From positions 13,414,423 through 13,478,422 of the forward strand of contig CM070515.1 in the NCBI GenBank assembly GCA_036346375.1: 64,000 nucleotides of DNA, read 5' to 3'. Within the stretch, counting starts at the first letter, position 1. Each line of letters starts with the position of its first letter. Source of the DNA: Guadua angustifolia. Lineage: Eukaryota; Streptophyta; Magnoliopsida; Poales; Poaceae. The translations under genes and the position numbers were made by a program. Below the pieces are notes generated by a model that ran no database searches, was not told where the DNA came from, and saw only the letters and a program-made list of their open reading frames with translations. Positions 1 through 11,441 of this stretch are shown one piece after another.

Positions 1-231
1 CAAATCATTCCTTGGAAGCATGGCGATCACAGAGCACAATGATTAAATTAGTCACTCTGAAGTCAGAACTCCGAAACTTTTTGCCGGGAAAGATGATAGA
101 TGGAATGGAAGCAACCCACCCGTAAGAGAGTTGAGTGCGAAAAGGATGGCTGATCATGGTGAGGCAGGAGGAGATATGGGACCTGATCGATGTAATTAAG
201 CACCAGCAAATGGGCTGTTTGTCACTCAAGT
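1..231. other. Unassigned sequence left of Copia-1
   Basis: This stretch precedes the first recognisable LTR. A short minus-strand open frame covers most of it, but the protein has no recognisable motif and the plus frames contain stops. It may be the target sequence of Copia-1 or the end of a feature outside the window. I see nothing to support a gene. Confidence 0.3.
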
Positions 232-459
232 TGTTAGCAGATAGATATTCTTGTGTAGAATAGATAAGATAGTTGTGATACTCTGTAACTGATAGATGAT
301 TTCATTCTGCTCTATGAAGCTTTGTCGTATGGACTGTTCACCATTCGGCACGCTTGGTTGTTACATGTTGTTACCAATGTAATCTGAATCTGAGTTAACT
401 ATATATAAAGGATTGGGAGGCCAGTTGGCTCTCCAAGCCGTCAATCTAATTTACGTACA
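232..459 (+). repeat. 5' LTR of Copia-1
   Basis: The segment begins TGTTAGCAG and ends ACGTACA, so it has TG...CA ends, and is 228 bp long. It is followed at once by TGGTATCAGAGC, the usual Copia primer-binding site complementary to initiator tRNA-Met. A TATA-like stretch (tatatataaagg) lies about 60 bp before the end, as expected for a small Copia LTR promoter. No matching 3' LTR is found, because the element is truncated near 16.1 kb. Confidence 0.75.
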
Positions 460-471
460 TGGTATCAGAGC
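460..471 (+). other. Primer-binding site of Copia-1
   Basis: The sequence TGGTATCAGAGC directly abuts the LTR. It matches the 3' end of initiator methionine tRNA as used by most plant Copia elements. Confidence 0.8.
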
Positions 472-1502
472 TTCCAGCGATCAACATGACGACTAGCTCC
501 ACATCCACCTCTGTGAGCAGTCCGTCTCTTGCACTGGACGCAGCCTCCATCACGGCTAGAGTCCTTCCGATTCCTTTGTTTAACCACATCATCAACATGG
601 AGCTTAATCAGGAGAATTATCTTCTGTGGAAGGCCCAGATTGTGCCATATTTGCATGGCCAAAATCTCTTGGGCTATGTAGATGGCACAATCCAAGCACC
701 AGCGACCCACATCACGTAGACTGATGAAGGCGGAGAGCAGCAGGTACCTAATCCTGCATATGCGCAATGGTGCCAACAAGATCAACTTGCTTTGAGCATT
801 CTCTCCTCATCGAGTGAGGGAATCCTCGGCCACATCCTCTTCATGACCACATCGCAACGGTATGGTGTGCACTTGAGCAGTTATTTAGCTCAAGATCACG
901 GCAAGGATGATGCAAATCAGTATGCAGCTTGCCAATCTCTAGAATGGCGAGTCTAGCATCACTGAATACTTCATAAAAGCCAAGTCTTTACCAACGGTCC
1001 AACACCATAGCGTCCATCGGGCACCCTCTTGATAAAGATGAGATTGCCACTTAGGCCATTCCTAGTGGGAGTTTCAACTAAGTTTCATTCTCATTAAATG
1101 ATATGACACATCATCATATTTGGTGACATGACAAGGTAATTATGAAGAGAGAGATAGAGAGAGTTTTATAGGAGGTGAGAGAGTTTCATCTAGATGAAAC
1201 CTGAAATACACGATTACCTAGACAAAAATTGATGTGGCACTCTTGGAAACTGAGAAATGAAACTATGCACTGGGAATGGCCTTACATGCTTGCAGGTTTT
1301 GGCTCGGAGCATGATGCCTTGGTGACATTTATGACAACATGCACTGAGATTGTCACCTTGAGCGACCTGTACGCCCACATGTTGGGCTTTGAGCTATGAA
1401 TTGGCAGGAACAATTCCATACTGGGCGCACCTTCCGGGAACAGTGCCTCGCGAGGTGCACCAAAGACAAGGGGTGGACTGCCTAAGTCTGACTATGGTGG
1501 CC
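472..1502 (+). pseudogene. Copia-1 gag, N-terminal part (decayed)
   Basis: An open stretch from about 486 to 719 encodes the N-terminus of a Copia Gag; the segment NQENYLLWKAQIVPYLHG is the typical start of the UBN2/retrotransposon gag domain. A TAG ends it at 719. Gag-like coding continues in broken frames (for example AYAQWCQQDQLALSIL after 740, and a stretch near 1290-1400) with many stops. A Tourist MITE (1054-1281) and the Sirevirus (from 1503) interrupt it. The rest of the element resumes at 12851. It cannot encode a functional protein. Confidence 0.75.
1054..1281. mobile_element. Tourist-like MITE in Copia-1 gag
   Basis: A 228-bp element has inverted ends GGCCATTCCTAGTG and CACTGGGAATGGCC and is flanked by TTA on both sides (1051-1053 and 1282-1284). 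A TTA duplication with such ends is the mark of PIF/Harbinger (Tourist) MITEs. It interrupts Copia-1 gag coding, so it inserted after Copia-1. It codes for nothing. Confidence 0.8.
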
Positions 1503-2909
1503 TGAAAGGACCGATATGTCGCCTAGAGGGGGGGTGAATAGGCGTAATTAAAATTTGCAATTAAATAAAATCACCCGAGGGTCAAGTTCGGACTGTCCAA
1601 GTTAATTGACCGGATAGTCCGGAGTTAATGTCCGGATAGTCCGGAGTAAATGTCCGGAGTGTCCGGACAAGTGACCTCGAAATGAGAATTTTAAATCCTT
1701 ACAAATTTTCAACATCTAGCTGAATACAAATGTTCTAAATGGTCTCAGGTACCTTAGAAAAATATAGATCTAGAGCCAACCACTAAGATGAAGTAGATCG
1801 GGGCACCAAAAGATCCAAGAACTACAAACCCTAGCTCAAGCAAATGAAGAACACAAAGACAACGATTTTTACGAAGTTCGGATTCTTGAAGGAATCCTCG
1901 TCTCCGTTGAGGAGGCACAAAGCCCGGTCCCTCTTGACCCCTTTCCTCCGGTGTTGCACGAAGCACTCGCGGTCTTCACTTCTTGCCCTTTCCTTTTGGA
2001 GGCGAGGCTTGCCTTCACAAAGCATCGAGGCTCTCCACACGAAGGATTGGAGGCTCCCGGTGACTCCTTGCCGTCTAGGAGCCCTTCAAACTCCAAGAGT
2101 AACAAATACGCCGCTAAATCAACTTGGAGGATGAACTTGTGCTCAAGAATCAACAAAGCAAGTTCAAAGCACTTAAATCCCCTCTTTTCTCCCCAAAGAT
2201 TCAAACCAAATCAAAGATTTAAGTGGGGAAAAGAGGCTAGGGCTCAAGAGAGTGAGAGAGTGAGTTTGAGACTTGAATGCTGCAATGAATGAAGTGGGCA
2301 ACGGTTAGATTTGGAGTGAGGGCTTAAATAGCTCTCCCAAAATCCAACCGTTACAAGTTTTCTGCGCACAGTCCGGACAGTCCGGACATTATTTTCGGAT
2401 ACTCCGGACAATTTCCCCGGAGTGTCCGGACTAAATGTCCGGATACTCCGGACTTACCAGAGAAGAGGCAACCGAGGACCCTAGCTCGGAGTATCCGGAT
2501 TTAATCCCCGGATACTCCGGAAATTTTCCCCGGAGTGTCCGGACTAAATGCCCGGATACTCCAGGCTCACCACCTCGGCTAGGAGTACCCTTTAATAGGA
2601 AATGCACTGTTTAAAAAATTCTTTTGAGATGCAATTTTCATCCTATGAGCACAAGCATATCCTAGAAGCGATTTTCCGTCGTATCCCCCTTTATAGTACG
2701 GCTATCCTTAGACTCAATAAAATAAAAGAAATTCAACCAAAGTCTTGATGCCGCCTTTTTCAAATTTAAACATGGTGGGGACCTCCAATCGCCTTTCCAA
2801 CAATGATATCTCATTGATAACTGCATAGAATCTCGTTCGCATCGTTAGTATACGTAATTGTGTTGCCATAAATCACCAAAACTCTTTGAGGGGCCTAGAT
2901 GCACTTTCA
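1503..2909 (-). repeat. 3' LTR of the Sirevirus
   Basis: On the minus strand it begins TGAAAGTGCATC and ends CGGTCCTTTCA. It matches 11457-12850 nearly base for base, with small indels. The segment 2361-2575 is packed with CCGGACA/TCCGG-type short motifs. Its open frames (1.75-2.29 kb) are shadows that also appear in the other LTR. Confidence 0.92.
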
Positions 2910-2910
2910 A

Positions 2911-2926
2911 TCTCCCCCTTTTTGGT
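2911..2926 (-). other. Polypurine tract of the Sirevirus
   Basis: On the minus strand a purine run (caaaaagggggag) lies directly before the LTR that starts at 2909. This is the expected primer for plus-strand DNA synthesis. Confidence 0.75.
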
Positions 2927-3390
2927 GAATTGATGACAACACAATTGAATTTGGATAAAAGTTTGAAATGATATAGTATTTGTAAGGCCAAATACTTGGA
3001 GGTGGAGCTCCCCTAAATCGTGCATTAGAGAAATGAGAGTAGAGAATGAAATGCACATATTTAAGAGAAAAGGTGCAAGAGCTCCCCCTAAATTGTTGTT
3101 TATGATAGATATGACATGATAATCAATAAGTAATTTTGCACAAGTAAGTAGATATGACATGATATCACACAAGTGCATAACGGAAAGGAAATATCAGATA
3201 TTCAGCAAATGTAACAATAAGCAAGATAGTTCGACATCACAACCAGTTCACGAAGACAATCTTAACCAAAAGCACAAGACGAAATAAATAAACTAAGAAC
3301 CAAAGCAAGCACAACCGAAGGATAAACAAATCAACTCTCTCTCCCCCTTTGGCATCAAGACACCAAAAAGAAAGAGAGTACGACACAAGA

Positions 3391-5013
3391 TCACTCCTCG
3401 TCGCCTGAAGGCTCATAGTCCTCTTCCTCGCTGTCGTCGTCGCTGCCACTAACACTGCCTTGAGGTGCAGTACAAGGAAGGTCGAAGAGCTGCCGGGTAG
3501 CGGAATCCACTGCAGATACATGAGTTGACTCCTCAGACTCGCTACTGGCTGGAAGATCCTCACCCTGCTGACGACGGTAGGCGCGGAACTCACGACGGTG
3601 CTCACGAAGCTCACGACGGGTCTCCTTGACTTGATCAGACACATCTTGGCAAAGGCAGAACAGGCACTTAAGCATTCTTTTGATAGTGTCGCGGCTAGTG
3701 CGAGGAGAACCTTCTCCCGTGGGAGAAACTGGAGCGGCCGGAGCTGCTGCTGAAGCTGGAGCTGGTGGAGGAGCAGAAGGAGCAAACGACCTAGTCACAG
3801 GAGGACGACCCTTGGGACGCTTCTCCGCAGGAGCTGCAGGAGCAGATGAGGCTGACTGAGGACGCACCTTGTAGGACACATGCTCCACATCCTTCACAAA
3901 GTCGAGGCCGGTGACATGCTCAATCAGCGCCATGATGAAAGGCGCATACCCGCAGCTGCTGGAGTTGCTCAAGGAGTTGTAGCGGATGGCCTCCCAGATG
4001 AAGTCCATAATGTCAAAGCCATGAGTGCGCTCAACCATATGAAATAGCAGATTCCGAACATAAGAACTGATGGCTGAAGCATCCCCCTCCTTGGGCCAAA
4101 GGGTGACCCGAAGCAACCTGAGGAGGACAGCTGGCACTTGCTTAAGACCCTTGATAGTGCCAACGACAAAATGCTGAGCTGGGTCATATAAATCCTCAAG
4201 CTGCTCAGGAGATAACACTTTCTTGTCATGCAGCTTGGCATCACCATCGGCAGACCTCAGATGCAGCACTCTGGCAAACGTCCTCTTGGTGGCCACATAC
4301 CAAAGGTGATCAGTCATCCACCAAATCGCATCATGCTTCTTGTCAAAGTAAAGAGTGGCATAGAATTGCATAATAACTTCATCATTCCAAGAAAGCATGA
4401 AACTCATAATGTCCTTTACCTTGTGGCGCTCACAGATTTGGATGACTTCATCAAAGATGGGATTCTGAGCCTCAGACATGTATAACCAGTCAATCCTCTT
4501 CATCTTCGTTACAGGGTGCTCCATGGGTAGAAGAACTGACTCATAGAAATCAGAGTGGAATCGGTTCCAGAACCTCTTGTCAACGAACTGGTCCTGGTGA
4601 AACTCAAGTGGATCCTTGTTCCTCTGCGCAACAATAGCCTTGCCCTTGCCAGACCCCACACGATAGTCAACCACACGAAGTGGCATCATCTGTCCAGTGT
4701 ACCTCCACTCGGGCTTATATTTCTCCAACGGACCAATGGCTTCACGAGATGCTTGATGATGCTTCTTCTTCTGCTCTCGAAGCCTTGCATGAGCGTCCGC
4801 GGGATGCTCGTCGGCGGGATGCTCCTCGGGATCAACTTGAGGAGGAGCTGGAGCGGAAGACGGAGCAGCGGGAGCGGTGAGGAGGTTTGCACGGCCTTGG
4901 GAAATCTTCTTGACAGCGCGCCGGTGCCTCTTGGAAGGACTAGGCAACGGCGATGAGGGAGGAGAGTCGACGGGACGCTTGCCGGCCCCGGAACCTCCCT
5001 GGGAAGTAGACAT
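3391..5013 (-). CDS. Extra ORF downstream of pol (env-position protein)
   Basis: This is an uninterrupted 540-codon ORF between pol and the 3' LTR, where Sireviruses carry an env-like gene. The N-terminus is Ser/Pro-rich with a basic nuclear-localisation-like cluster (SKRHRRAVKK, about residues 28-37). Residues about 120-360 form a globular, Trp-rich domain resembling the 'putative plant transposon protein' domain of plant retroelements. A Pro/Ala-rich linker follows, then an Arg/Glu-rich helix (about 435-480) and a very acidic tail ending in SGDEE. I see no signal peptide and no clear transmembrane segment, so a true envelope role is doubtful. Its function is unknown. That it is open while pol is broken suggests either recent insertion or chance. 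Confidence 0.75.
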   Translation of the reverse strand: MSTSQGGSGAGKRPVDSPPSSPLPSPSKRHRRAVKKISQGRANLLTAPAAPSSAPAPPQVDPEEHPADEHPADAHARLREQKKKHHQASREAIGPLEKYKPEWRYTGQMMPLRVVDYRVGSGKGKAIVAQRNKDPLEFHQDQFVDKRFWNRFHSDFYESVLLPMEHPVTKMKRIDWLYMSEAQNPIFDEVIQICERHKVKDIMSFMLSWNDEVIMQFYATLYFDKKHDAIWWMTDHLWYVATKRTFARVLHLRSADGDAKLHDKKVLSPEQLEDLYDPAQHFVVGTIKGLKQVPAVLLRLLRVTLWPKEGDASAISSYVRNLLFHMVERTHGFDIMDFIWEAIRYNSLSNSSSCGYAPFIMALIEHVTGLDFVKDVEHVSYKVRPQSASSAPAAPAEKRPKGRPPVTRSFAPSAPPPAPASAAAPAAPVSPTGEGSPRTSRDTIKRMLKCLFCLCQDVSDQVKETRRELREHRREFRAYRRQQGEDLPASSESEESTHVSAVDSATRQLFDLPCTAPQGSVSGSDDDSEEEDYEPSGDEE

Positions 5014-5895
5014 CTGAAAGGAGACAAGGTTGGAGTGACAAAAGGTTCGTATGAAGATAGATTTTACAATTTAAATTTTTGGGCCGAGGGGTACAGCTCG
5101 GATACTCCGGACATTTTGTCCGGACTGTCCGGACAATTACTCCGGATACTCCGGGGATTTAGTCCGGAGTGTCCGGGGTGTAGTCCGGATACTCCGGGTA
5201 AAATATCCGGAGAGTCCGGAGTGTACAGACTTTAACCCAAAAACCTAACTTGTAAACTATGAGAAATCTCTAAGGGCACGTTGCAAGGAACAACCAAAGG
5301 GATGAATGTACTTCAATAAGGGGGCCCTAACCCTAGGCATTTCAAGGAATCAAAGAGAGTTAGGGCAAAACGAAGACATACCGCGAGGATGAACAAACAA
5401 ACGAAGAAATGCCGAGAGGAGATCCTTCCCCCAACCTCCGAGGACGATCCGGAGGCTCCGGAAGGTGAGGAACACGCCGGAGAAGAAAGAGAGAATGAGG
5501 GCGGCGGCTAGGGCAAGATTTGAGGAGTCGGTTGAGGGAAATGGCAAAGGGGAGAGAGAAAGGAGGACCCCCGCACGGGCTTAAATACCCATGGCAACTT
5601 AAGTCCGGATACTTCGGACAATTAGTCCGGACTGTCCGGGCTGACAGTTCGGGATCGGATAAGGAATTTTCAAGGAATGGATAGGGAGAAAGGCTTGGAG
5701 CAATGAGAAAAGAGGTTCTTAATGCCCTTTGAACATATGTGACTAGCGAACACATAATCAAACAATCCATAGTCACATGACATTAGGCTAGATCCGAAGA
5801 TTAAAGATTTCGACCAACACAAAAAGGTCAAAGAAAAAGACCAAATAAATTTTTTCTAAAACATTTTCCAAGCATCAATCAATGGCATGCACTTC
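5014..5895 (-). other. Sirevirus spacer between pol and the extra ORF
   Basis: This untranslated interval of the Sirevirus has two dense patches of CCGG-type motifs (5095-5222 and 5601-5641) like those in the LTRs. The short open frames here show no protein similarity that I recognise. Confidence 0.5.
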
Positions 5896-8800
5896 TCAAA
5901 CCAAATTGCGAGAATCAAGAATATTTAGCCCACTTCTCAATTCACAAAATCTCTTCTCATCAAGTGGCTTGGTAAATATATCGGCTAATTGGTCATTTGT
6001 GCTCACATGTTGGATATCGATATCGCCTTTTGTGGAATGGTCTCTTAGGAAATGATGGCGGATATCGATATGTTTGGTACGGGAATGTTGGACGGGGTTG
6101 TTGGCGATTTTTATGGCGCTCTCATTGTCACACAAAAGTGAAACATGGTTATAGGTTAGGCCATAGTCGTTTAGGGTTTGTCTCATCCAAAGCAATTGCG
6201 CACAACAACTCCGTGGCTATGTATTAAACTTCATTGTGGATAGAGACTCTGAAGTTTTGTTTCTTAGAGGACCAAGAGACAAGGGACCTACCCAAGAATT
6301 GACATGTCCCCGAAGTACTCTTCCTATCCACCTTACATCCGGCATAATCCGCATCGGAATAGCCAACTAGTTCAAAAGATGACCCTTTGGGATACCAAAG
6401 CCCGAAATGAGGAGTGTGCACTAAATACCTCAAGATTCTCTTTACGGCCACCATGTGGCACTCTTTAGGAGCGGCTTGAAACCGTGCACACATGCACACA
6501 CTAAGCATGATATCGGGCCTAGATGCACAAAGATAGAGTAAGGAGCCGATCATCGAGCGATATACCTTTTGGATGACCAGTTTACCTTCTTTGTCGAGGT
6601 CTAGATGCCCGTTAGCTTGCATCGGCGTCTTGATTGGCTTGGCATTCTCTATGCCGAACTTCTTGAGCATGTCCTTGATATACTTCGTTTGGCATATAAA
6701 AGTTCCTTCCTTGAGTTGTCTGACTTGAAATCCGAGGAAGAACTTTAACTCGCCCATCATGGACATCTCAAATCTTTTAGTCATTATCCTGCTAAAATCC
6801 TTGCATAAATGTTCATTAGTAGATCCAAATATAATGTCATCGACATATATTTGGCACACAAATAAATCATCATCAATGTGTTTAGTAAAGAGTGTAGGGT
6901 CGGCCTTTCCGACTACAAAACCTTGACCGAGAAGAAAATCTCGAAGACATTCGAACCACGCTCTTGGTGCTTGTTTAAGTCCATAAAGAGCCTTGTGTAG
7001 GAAATAGACGTGGTCCGGATGATCTGGGTCTTCAAAACCAAGCGGTTGCTCAACGAGACCATTTTGAGAGAGGTCCATTCAGGAAGGCGCTCTTTACGTC
7101 CATTTGGTATAACTTGAAATCATGGTGAGTAGCAAAGGCAAGTAATATTCTAATTGATTCAAGCCTAGCTACTGGAGCGTATGTTTCATCGAAATCCAAA
7201 CCTTCGACTTGCGTGAAGCCTTGAGCAACCAACCGTGCTTTGTTTCTAGTCACTATTCCGTTCTCGTCTTGCTTGTTCCGAAAGACCCATTTGGTTCCAA
7301 TCACGTTTTGCTTGGGCCTTTCGACAAGCTTCCACACTTGTTTTCGTTCGAAGTTGTTCAACTCCTCTTGCATCGCCATCACCCAATCCGGATCTTGGAG
7401 TGCTTCTTCTACCTTTAGTGGTTCAAGAGAAGACACAAAGGAGTAAAATTCACAAAAATTTGCAAGTCGAGATCTAGTGGATACTCCCTTGTTAATGTCT
7501 CCAAGTATGTTGTCGTAGGGTGATCGCGTTGTATGCTTTGATGAACTCTCGGATGAGGAGTTGTTGCATTTATACGTTGAATAGGACCTCTGTCATCTTG
7601 AGAAGTGTTGGAACCATCTTGAGCTTGAATGTAAGAGGGAGGATCAACATTTGGAGCACTGATGTCCGGAATGTCCGGGGTTAAGTCCGGATGCTCCGGA
7701 GTTTTTGTCCGGATACTCCGGACATTATCCCGGACACTCCGGGTTGGGGTGCTCGGGATTGCATCCTGCTCCACCGGTTTTACCTCCCCAATAGCCAATT
7801 TCTTGATTGCTTCGCATGGAGGTTCTTCCCTATTAATTTCATCACAATTAACTTGTTCTACTTGAGAACCGTTAGATTCATCAAATGTTACGTCACGCGA
7901 GATTTCAACTACACCGGTGGTGTTATTGAATACCCGATATGCGTAAGCATTTGATCCATAGCCAAGTAAAAATCCTTCATCAACTTTAGGAGCAAATTTA
8001 GAAAACTTAGCTCTTTTGTTGAGGATGAAACATTACTCCCAAATACTGGAAATAGGACACATTGGGCTTCTTCCGGTGAGGAGCTCATCGCCGTCCTCTT
8101 TAACAACTTGTGAAGATATAGTCGGTTGGAGCTGTGGCACGCGGTGTTGTGACCTCCGCCCAAAATATGTCGGAGACTTTGTACTAAATCAAGCATCGTG
8201 CGCGCCATCTCGATGAGTGTTCGATTCTTCCTCTCGGCTACCCCATTCTGTTGAGGGGAGTAGGGAGCCGAGAACTCATACTTTATGCCCTCTTCATCGA
8301 GGAACTCTTCAACACCGGTATTCTTGAATTCGGTGCCGTTGTCGCTCCGAATTTTCTTGATCTTCACGTCGAACTCATTTTGAGCTCTTCTCATGAATTT
8401 CTTCAAGCTTCCTTGGGCTTCGCTTTTATCATGCAAGAAAAATACCCAAGTGAAGCGAGAAAAATCATCAACAATTACTAGACCATACTTGTTACCTCCG
8501 ATGCTTATGTAGGCGATCGGGCCGAACAAATCCATGTGTAGCATCTCCAACGGTCTTGTGGTGGTCATCACATTCTTTGCGGGATGAGGGGCTCCAACTT
8601 GTTTCCCGGCTTGACATGCGCTACACACCCTATCTTTCTCAAACACAATATTCGTTAGTCCGAGGATGTGGTTTCCCTTTATGAGTTTGTGGAGGTTCCT
8701 CATACCAACATGGGCAAGCCGGCGATGCCATAGCCAACCCATGCTCGATTTAGCCATTAAGCATGTTTCAAGGTTAACTCTATCGGTATTGAAGTCTATG

Positions 8801-9123
8801 AGATAGAGATTTCCCTTTAAACGACCCTTAACGGCTATTGAACCATCAACCCTCTTAACGACATCCACACCCTTATCGCTAAACACACAATTGTAGCCCG
8901 CTTCACATAATTGAGCAACGGACAACAAATTATAGCTTAGCGACTCGACAAGTAAAACATTGTTTATGTGAAAATCATTGGTAATTAAGATCTTACCTAA
9001 ACCTACCACTTCACATTTTCCGTTGTCGCCAAAGATGATGCTCTCACTATTTGATCCATTTGCTTCCAAACGCGCGAACATTGCCCTTTCTCCGGTCATA
9101 TGATGCGTACATCCGCTATCCAA
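5896..9123 (-). pseudogene. Sirevirus pol (protease, integrase, RT, RNase H), frameshifted
   Basis: Read from 9123 downward: an aspartic protease (DSGCTHHMTG), the integrase zinc-binding region ending CSACQAGK, and the integrase core (HMDLFGP, IRSDNGTEFKN, and the E of QQNGVAERKNRTLIEMART). Reverse transcriptase follows ([13 protein letters not shown] near 7300, YVDDIIFGS near 6840). RNase H comes last (GYSDADYAGCKVDRKSTSG, then LCDNESAIKIANN and ending at 5896). The frame is lost just after the integrase catalytic Glu (about 8.15 kb), again around 7.05-7.08 kb where RT loses bases after KSAFLNG, and near 6.2 kb in RNase H. Pol therefore cannot be read as one protein. It lies in a different frame from gag, with a TAG just upstream of the protease. 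Confidence 0.9.
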
Positions 9124-9167
9124 GATCCAGCTTGTTCCACCGGAGAGGTAGGCCTACAAAATGAACT

Positions 9168-11402
9168 TTAGTTTTTGCTCTTTGGTACCCAAACTTGTTT
9201 AGGTCCACGCACGTTAGTGACAAGTGATTTGGGAACCCAAATAGATCGCACATTAGAGGTACTTTTGGATTTACCTCCAATGGGGCATGCAACTACACGA
9301 CCATGATTAGTTCTCTTAAGTACATATGAGGCAAAGAAAGTAGAATGAGTTTTGTACTTAGAGTTTTCCTTGCTCTTAACGAATTGGATGGGCTTGTTCA
9401 ACGGAGCAATCACAATATTGCTCTTTTTCCCTTTGGGAGGAGTATATCCAAGCCCATGCTTCATGATATTACCTTGACGCTTACCTAGGAACTCCTCTAG
9501 TCCCTTACTTGCCTTGTAAGACTTTTGAAGTCCATCTTCAAGCAATCCCTTGAGCTTCTCATTCTCATATGCTAATACTTGCAATGTCTCAAGGTTAGTG
9601 GCACAAGCATTAACATCTACATTGAAACATCTAGCACAACCATTGCTAGTCGAGGGTAAAGAAGAATTAGAACTAATGGATGAGGTAATCGGAGGGCTAT
9701 TCTTGAGATCAACAAGCTTCAACTCAAGAGCCTTGCAAGCGTCCTTTGCCTTAGCAAGTTCCTCTTCGAGTGAAGCATTGGTGATCTCGAGACTAGTCAC
9801 CTCGGATTTGATTATTTTTGAGTTCGCAACTAGTTTCTCATTTTTCTCTTTTTCAAAAGATAAGCTCTTCTCTAGCTCGCGATTCTTTTCTTTTTCGAGG
9901 ATGAGCAAATCCTCTTGAGCCTCGAGAGTAGCTTCCTTTTGTTCAATTACTTCCTCCAGTTTTTCAATATCTTTTAAGAGTAAGTTTAATTTATGAATGT
10001 CAAAACTTTTCATAGATTTAAGTACAGTGTTAAGATCATCATCATCACTATCGCTATCGTGCTCATCTAGACATTCATTAGCAATGGAGGGAGTAGAGTC
10101 TTTTGATGATACCTTGTGCCCCTTAGCCATAAGGCACATTGGAGCGTTGTCGTCATCGTCGCTCAAGTTGTCGAAGAGGCTCTTCGGCGTTGTTGAGGTG
10201 GTAGGCACGGCGATGGCGACGGAGGCAATTCCTCCTTCCTCGTCGGACTCGGAGCTTGAGTCGGAATCGGAGTTTGAATCCCACTCTTCTCCAATATGCG
10301 CTTGTCCCTTATGCTTGTAGTGCTTGAATTTCTTACTCTTTTCCTTGTCTTTGCCCCGGTATTTGTCTTTCTTGTGAGGCTTCTCATCTTTGCTCTCCTT
10401 ATGCGGGCACTCGGCAATGAATTGCCCGGTTTCACCATATTCATAGCATCTTCGAGTAGAATGTCTCCCCTTTGATTTTCTTCCATAGTTCCTTGATTGA
10501 CCTCCTTGCTTGAAATTCTTCTTCTTGAAGAATTTGTTGAATCTTCGCACAAATAGAGCCATATCTTCATTTGTCAATGGACCACATGACTCTTCATCTT
10601 CGCTTGTGCTTTCTTCTACTTGATGCACAACTTTGACAGCTTTTAGAGCGATGCCCTTTTTCTTCCCAGACTTGAGTTCTTCCACAACCTCAGCTTCCTT
10701 CACCATCATCTCGTCCATCATGAGCCGGCCAATGACATCATGAGGTGTCAAAGTTTCGAAGTTGGGCTGGTCTCGGATCAACTGAACAAGGTTGCGGTTG
10801 GTGGGAGTGATCACGCAGAGTATTATCTTCACCACGGCCTTGTCAGAAAGATCAGTGCACCCAAGACCCTTTGCTTGATTTACGAGCACCATCAGGCGGT
10901 CAAACATCTTAGTGTATGATTCACCATCTTCCAAGGTGAACCGGCTTAGCTCGCCAATAATGAGCTCTATCTTCGATTCTCGGACGCTTGACACTCCTTC
11001 ATGACTGACTAGGAGTCTATCCCAAATAGCCTTTGCTTCTTCGAGTCCATCAACTCGGTTGAACTCGGAATCACTTAAGGCGTTGAATAAGGCATTGACT
11101 GCCAAATCATTGAAATGTTGATCTTTGTCTTCTTCGGGAGTAAGGTTCTCGGGATCATTAGGCTTGAAACCTGTCTGCACAATCTTCCAGATAGAAGGGT
11201 GAAGCGATCTCAAGTGCATCTTCATCTTATGTTTCCATGCCGCATAGTGAGTGCCGTCGAAATGAGGCGCTCGACCGGAGGGCACGGAGACATATGATGA
11301 AGAGCTGAGGGAATTGTAATTAAGTGGAATACCCATCCGAAGATCGTCCCCCGTACCCGAGGTGCGGGTAAGATCCTCGACAGACTTCCCTGTTTGCGAC
11401 AT
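9168..11402 (-). CDS. Sirevirus Gag, long form
   Basis: The ORF is open for 744 codons and starts 40 bp after the PBS. Residues about 50-240 are the Copia gag (UBN2-type) domain: HFDGTHYAAWKHKMKMHL near the start, then IWDRLLVSHEG. A basic stretch with one CCHC-like knuckle follows near residue 315. The knuckle reads CYEYGETGQFIAEC, so the second Cys and the His of the consensus are replaced and two of four zinc ligands are missing. A Ser/Asp/Glu-rich segment follows, then a long coiled coil (about residues 470-595, EKEKNRELEKSLSFEKEK). The coiled-coil extension is typical of Sirevirus Gag. It would form particles and package element RNA; packaging may be impaired here. Confidence 0.85.
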   Translation of the reverse strand: MSQTGKSVEDLTRTSGTGDDLRMGIPLNYNSLSSSSYVSVPSGRAPHFDGTHYAAWKHKMKMHLRSLHPSIWKIVQTGFKPNDPENLTPEEDKDQHFNDLAVNALFNALSDSEFNRVDGLEEAKAIWDRLLVSHEGVSSVRESKIELIIGELSRFTLEDGESYTKMFDRLMVLVNQAKGLGCTDLSDKAVVKIILCVITPTNRNLVQLIRDQPNFETLTPHDVIGRLMMDEMMVKEAEVVEELKSGKKKGIALKAVKVVHQVEESTSEDEESCGPLTNEDMALFVRRFNKFFKKKNFKQGGQSRNYGRKSKGRHSTRRCYEYGETGQFIAECPHKESKDEKPHKKDKYRGKDKEKSKKFKHYKHKGQAHIGEEWDSNSDSDSSSESDEEGGIASVAIAVPTTSTTPKSLFDNLSDDDDNAPMCLMAKGHKVSSKDSTPSIANECLDEHDSDSDDDDLNTVLKSMKSFDIHKLNLLLKDIEKLEEVIEQKEATLEAQEDLLILEKEKNRELEKSLSFEKEKNEKLVANSKIIKSEVTSLEITNASLEEELAKAKDACKALELKLVDLKNSPPITSSISSNSSLPSTSNGCARCFNVDVNACATNLETLQVLAYENEKLKGLLEDGLQKSYKASKGLEEFLGKRQGNIMKHGLGYTPPKGKKSNIVIAPLNKPIQFVKSKENSKYKTHSTFFASYVLKRTNHGRVVACPIGGKSKSTSNVRSIWVPKSLVTNVRGPKQVWVPKSKN

Positions 11403-11441
11403 ATTGATTCTCCAAGCGGTTAAGCCAAACTAAGGAGATTT

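Noticed and set aside
5..229. Minus-strand 74-codon ORF at the window start
   Set aside because: No motif and no codon bias; the sequence flanks an LTR and may be repeat-derived.
1751..2292. Open frames of 70-113 codons in the Sirevirus LTR
   Set aside because: The same frames occur in the other LTR with small changes and frame breaks. LTRs of this family are not coding.
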